This document shows positions 59,777-64,000 of a stretch of 64,000 nt of DNA, one piece after another. Numbering within the stretch: position 1 is the first letter of the stretch; every line of letters begins with the position of its first letter. A program made the position numbers and the translations under genes. The notes beneath the pieces were generated by a model. It searched no databases and was not told the origin of the DNA. It was given only the letters and a program-made list of their open reading frames with translations. The DNA comes from Whitmania pigra (taxonomy: Eukaryota; Annelida; Clitellata; Hirudinida; Haemopidae), in contig JAJTWR010000266.1 in NCBI GenBank assembly GCA_021613335.1, forward strand, positions 4,667,001 through 4,731,000. Direction: 5' to 3'.

Positions 59777-62403
59777 ATGGCCAACCAATTTGAAGAAATC
59801 AAAACTTCATCCTTCTGGAAGGCGGTATTGGCAGAAGTCGTCGGAACATTCATTCTGGTAGTGTGTGGTTGTGCTGCTTGCCTTGGCAGCGACTGGGATA
59901 AAGTCGACTCTCCTAGACTGGTAGAAATCTCTTTGGCGTTCGGTCTGGGAGTAGCCACGGCCGTGTGGTGCATAGGCCACGTGAGTGGGGGTCATATCAA
60001 TCCTGCCGTCTCTTTCGGCATGGTCGTGGCACGCAGGATTACCGTGGTCAGATGCGTAATGTACATACTGGCACAGTGCGTCGGTGCCATATTCGGAGCT
60101 GGAGTTCTCTATGGTATGCGTGAATTAAAACATGATTGATGTTAACCTAAAGGCATGCATCTCATTTACGAATCAATTATTAAGGATTGACTCCTTCTAA
60201 TTCTACCGGAAATCTTGGAATGACTGAATTGGGAAACGAAGTAACGGATATTCAGGGATTCGGAGTGGAGTTGATCATAACCTTCGTACTCGTACTCACC
60301 GTGTTCGCATCCTGCGACGGGAAACGCAAAGATTTGAAAGGATCCATTCCCCTCTCAATTGGACTCTCAGTGACTCTCTGTCACTTCTTTGCCGTCAGTG
60401 ACATATATTACAATTTTTGTCTATAAATTTTCTATAAAATTCAATTAACTAATTAAAATCTTAATATGAATTACTTTTGCGGGTGATTTAAGAAAGGTAT
60501 TTTAATTTATATTATAAGTTTTTTAATTGTTTTCTGACAGGTAAAATTCACAGGAGCCAGTATGAACCCTGCTAGAAGCTTTGGCGTGGCGGTGGTCATG
60601 AACCTCTGGAATGACCATTGGGTATTAATTCATTAATAAATTAATTAACTTATTTATTAATTTAATGAGTAAACGTTTAAACATTTTATTACTAATTAGT
60701 GACTAGTCAGAGAAATGAATTCTAGCAATCAAATTTAATGATAAAAGATAAGGAACAATTAAAGATGGAAGGTTAGAAATGAAAGTGAAACCTAGATATA
60801 CTTTCATCTTGCCTTTAGGAGACATCAATCACTTGATGTTGTGAGATAAATTGCCCCATAAACATCTTTTCATCTCTCATCATTTTAACTAGAGCGTCAC
60901 TTTGTCGAATTGGTTCAAGTTTTTGATAAGTTAATATTTCTTCTGGCAAGTTGATATCTAATGTTTAGATGAGCTTAGGTCGATGATCGAGATGCTGGCT
61001 GTTTTTGTAGAGAACGGTATAAAGGCATTTATTTATTAATTATTATAAATTAAATATTATTGGAGATAATGTTGTTCTAGATCTAGAGTGCTATTTATGC
61101 ATACTGATAGTTCATAAAGCCTTTCTTCTCTTAAACATATCTTCTTGAAATGGAAAGTGAAAGAAAATGCAGATTTGCCACAGCATTGATTCAATAAAAT
61201 CAAAACTTTTATTTAACTACAAGGAGTGTGGGTGCGTTGTTGGACCTTCGAATGATGGCAGATTTTAAATGTTGTCATCTTCGGATGTGGCTAACTAAAA
61301 GTTAAAAATTCCACATAAAATTGTTAAATTATAATTCTGAGATTATCATCATCTTCTTGTTGATAGATGAGTTACATGTTACAATGTGAAGATGGTGGAT
61401 GTTACTAGGTTTAACGTGCTATGTTGCTAGGTAAAGGCGCGCATTGCATCTTTTAAGACATGTTTTTTTTTAAATTGAAGTGCGTGGATGGATGATGAAC
61501 GAAATAATGAGCTTATCGGATGCTTCGAAAAAGGAGAAAGGAATCCTACTACATGGAGAACGTTACGGAGATAATTTTAGAAGTTTGAGGGTGGATGAAA
61601 TTTTCAGATGAAAATGTTTTGGAATGCCTTCCGCCTGGAGTCAGTTTTGTTTTTCTGCTCCTCGATTTGGGCTCATTTGATCTCGTGTGGGATTTAAAAG
61701 TTGACTTAAAATTTAAGTTATTTTAATTCGATATATTTTTACTCTGGACATCCGATCGCTGCAAATATCATCGTCGTCGTCATCATCGTCGTAGTTGTGG
61801 CTTTGATTATGTTATTATTGTTATTATTACTTATCATCACTGCTTTTATTATGGGTTTCTATTTGGCCGCGCGCTTGCAAGAATTAAGTCAATAAGTTGT
61901 TTGTAGCTATTAAGTATCGTTTTAACTCAATTCGTTTATGGAGATAATTGCTTGAAAATGAGTACCTCTTTCATCTACGTTGACTTTGAGGTTGTTATTA
62001 TACTCTCACATTGGAGGTTGTTATAATACTCTCACATTGGAGGTTGTTGTAATACTCACATGCATGGAATCCCACATCAACCGCGCGCATCGAGTTTCAA
62101 ACAGGTGCAAATGAATTGCTTTAAAAATGAACAATAAATCTTCTCTTCTTATTATTATATCTAATTAATTTATAAATTACACTTTTTTGTAAATAAATCT
62201 TAAAAGACACGACAATTATTTCTTAATAGATCTACTGGGTCGGACCTATCCTTGGAGGAGTGGTAGCAGCCTCCCTCTACGAAATCTTCTTTGCCAAAGA
62301 TGGTTCCTTAAAGAACTTTTGCTGCTGCACCATTGAAAGACAACCACCTCCTGCCAAAGAAACAGTCCCAGAAAAGAATGCCAGCGAACTTGCTGCAGTT
62401 TAA
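59777..62403 (+). CDS. aquaporin, AQP4-like water channel
   Basis: A plasma-membrane channel of the classical water-selective type. Exons 59777-60113, 60185-60393, 60541-60621 and 62230-62403 give 266 residues. Both NPA boxes are present: [15 protein letters not shown] (N75) and [12 protein letters not shown] (N191). The selectivity-filter positions read F55, H179, A188 and R194, the water-specific set. A188 stands where AQP1 has its mercury-sensitive Cys, as in AQP4. Six membrane segments and the [19 protein letters not shown] end are clear. The C-terminus ([20 protein letters not shown]) is short, with a Cys triplet that could be palmitoylated. The ATG at 59777 (MANQFEEIK) follows an acceptor. 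Intron 3 is 1.6 kb. Confidence 0.95.
60622..62229 (+). other. aquaporin intron 3
   Basis: 1.6 kb, AT-rich, with a short CGTCGTCATCATCGTCGT tract at 61770-61795 and the 26-bp repeat at 61990-62060. Confidence 0.7.
61990..62060 (+). repeat. 26-bp tandem repeat, 2.7 copies
   Basis: The unit GGTTGTTATAATACTCTCAC + ATTGGA starts at 61990, 62016 and 62042. The copies are nearly identical. Confidence 0.8.
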
Positions 62404-62841
62404 AAAGTCTCAAAATGAGGAGCAACTTGTTTTGGCATGATTTATTTTTTTTAACTTTTTACATTTTTTAAACTTGGAATTTAGTGAAATCATGCGCTTG
62501 CAAGATGATCTTTTATGCCTTTTTATCTGTTTGGGCTGAAATGTCAAACTGTCTTGTATCTTGCATCTCGAAGCTAAATGATGGAAAACCCAAGCTTGAT
62601 GTGCGTGTGTTTTGTGGCTTAGAAATTATGCCATTTCTTTTGCATGCTTTTATAACTTATTTAAAGTCAAGATTTAAAAATATCGTCGTAAAACCTGAGT
62701 TTTTTAATTTTATCAACTTTAATCGAGTGATGAATCCCCTGGTTCTAAAAGAAGTGAATGGACAGGTAGAGGATTGATTATTTGTTTAAAGTGTGTGGGG
62801 TCGTGAAGCTGATTTGAGTCAGTTTTAATACAGGCTATATT

Positions 62842-62847
62842 AATAAA
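62842..62847 (+). terminator. polyadenylation signal candidate of aquaporin
   Basis: AATAAA lies 439 bp after the stop codon. It implies that the open frame at 62484-62777 is 3' UTR. Confidence 0.45.
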
Positions 62848-62859
62848 AAATATTGAATA

Positions 62860-63486
62860 ATTCTGAGCATGGATAATTATGGTATGACATCCCCAAACGT
62901 GATTATTAATCTCGCTTTGAACTGTGCCTTGAGTTCAATCCTCCCCGAATGGTTTGATGAGATGCAGGTTCCTTAAGCTAATGTTCTTTTCGTGATGAGA
63001 AATGAATGACATATTTCGTTCAACGAAGCATTCCATTTTTCCCGCCATGATTCCGCAGTTCGACCTATTTTTACCTTTGATGCATAATTTCATCCGACTG
63101 ATGAAAAATTGCCATTCATCGTTCTGCTAACGTTGCCCCATAAATCGAATAACCCTTTCTGACATGTAGATCCTCGTGAAGCCATTGCGTTACCTTTTTT
63201 TTCTGATCAGTTACCAAATCTTCGATAAATTGAGGATAATCGTCACTCTCCGAAAACATCCGCTCTCTGAAAATTTGTTCTTTCAGTCGATCATTTAGTT
63301 CTCCAGCTGTTCTTTGTCAAATTAAGTTGAAAGCCCTTTCAAACATAATCAGTAATATTAAATTCCTCTTTTGAGCTTATTCCAAGCTGGGGTCTGGTAG
63401 TTTCAAAGTAATCAAAGGTTCTGATAATTCCTGAATAGATTTAATCCCCAAATAATAAGCATTTTCACGATGAAAGGAATAGAAAT
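62860..63486. other. spacer, no gene seen
   Basis: No domain, repeat or splice pattern recognised. Confidence 0.4.
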
Positions 63487-63595
63487 ATATGCCTATTCAC
63501 TCTCCTGCAAAGGAGGAGTTGCTATTCACAATTTCAAAACACATTCTTTAACACTTTTGGAAGAGTCTTCACTAACGTGAATACTTCAAACTCAT
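63487..63595 (+). repeat. dispersed repeat, copy 2
   Basis: CTATTCACTCTCCTGCAAAG + GAGGAGTTGCTATTCACAAT, then TTCAAAACACATTC and AGTCTTCACTAACGTGAA. It pairs with 55555-55665, with same orientation and small indels. The rest of the window to 64000 shows no gene. Confidence 0.75.
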
Positions 63596-64000
63596 CCTTT
63601 AAAGCTTATACCAAACAAACGATTTATGACGTTAACATTAATAAAAGTTCGAAAGTTTGTTTCAGAGCTTGCAGTTCCTCGCTAAGTTCCATAAAAACAA
63701 CGTCATCAGCCAAAAACGGCTAGCCCAAGTGCAGTTCAACACTTTAAACAACATTTCCAACTCCAAAGGGTGTTTATCAATCCGCCAGTTAGGCAGCCCA
63801 AGAATAAGAACTCAAGGTTTGCCAATTCACCACTTTTGTTTTCAAATATAGCAGCTTTGGCTTTATTTTAGATCTGACGTCATATTGCAACTATAAGTTT
63901 GATACAAGACTTCAATTGATGAAATATTAAGTGCCTCTTGTCAAATTAGAATCTGACAGTTTCCATCAAAAGAATATTAAGAAGCAAATCAATTTTGGTG

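Noticed and set aside
62484..62777. 97-residue ORF after the aquaporin gene
   Set aside because: It lies between the stop codon and the likely polyadenylation signal and resembles no family, so it is probably 3' UTR.

Overview
The window is nuclear DNA of an animal, most likely a marine-type invertebrate. The genes have GT-AG introns of about 60 to 2,000 bp. The proteins belong to animal-specific families (fascin, Mlx, AC9-type adenylyl cyclase, an AQP4-like aquaporin). The DNA is AT-rich and full of tri- and tetranucleotide microsatellites and decayed LINE, hAT and pogo/Tigger elements. The fascin looks somewhat closer to the insect form than to the sea urchin form as I know them, which hints at a protostome, but I cannot name the species.

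Layout. Positions 1-25,900 hold no gene I can support. This stretch has a minus-strand LINE endonuclease fragment (1-1225), several LINE 3' ends, many (ATT)n, (CAT/CGT)n and (CATC)n tracts, and several minisatellites. One minisatellite (4084-4291) has a strict 18-16-18 bp higher-order rhythm. DNA transposons also lie here: a pogo/Tigger-like element (18214-18894), a hAT-like element with a perfect 8-bp target duplication (21220-22001), a hAT-like TIR element carrying a retrotransposon-type endonuclease fragment (22928-24617), and a 63-bp hAT relic (17000-17062).

From 25.9 kb the window becomes genic. An 8-exon Mlx bHLH-zip gene lies on the minus strand (25931-29675). A 5-exon fascin gene lies on the plus strand (32754-37263) with a TATA box. 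A 3-exon group I nucleoside diphosphate kinase follows (39857-40579). Next is a transposon nest with hAT transposase and Ty3/gypsy-like integrase remains (42.2-44.3 kb). A 6-exon AC9-like membrane adenylyl cyclase (45421-49695) converges tail to tail on an unrecognised 1,239-residue Ser/His-rich protein gene (53614-49824, minus). A CENP-B/Tigger element (54426-55549) separates these from a 4-exon AQP4-like water channel (59777-62403), whose likely TATA promoter and non-coding first exon sit 2 kb upstream.

The genes are unrelated in function (transcription factor, actin bundling, nucleotide metabolism, cAMP signalling, water transport) and show no sign of forming a pathway or operon. All splice junctions were chosen by hand from reading-frame continuity and remembered family alignments. 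No database search was run.
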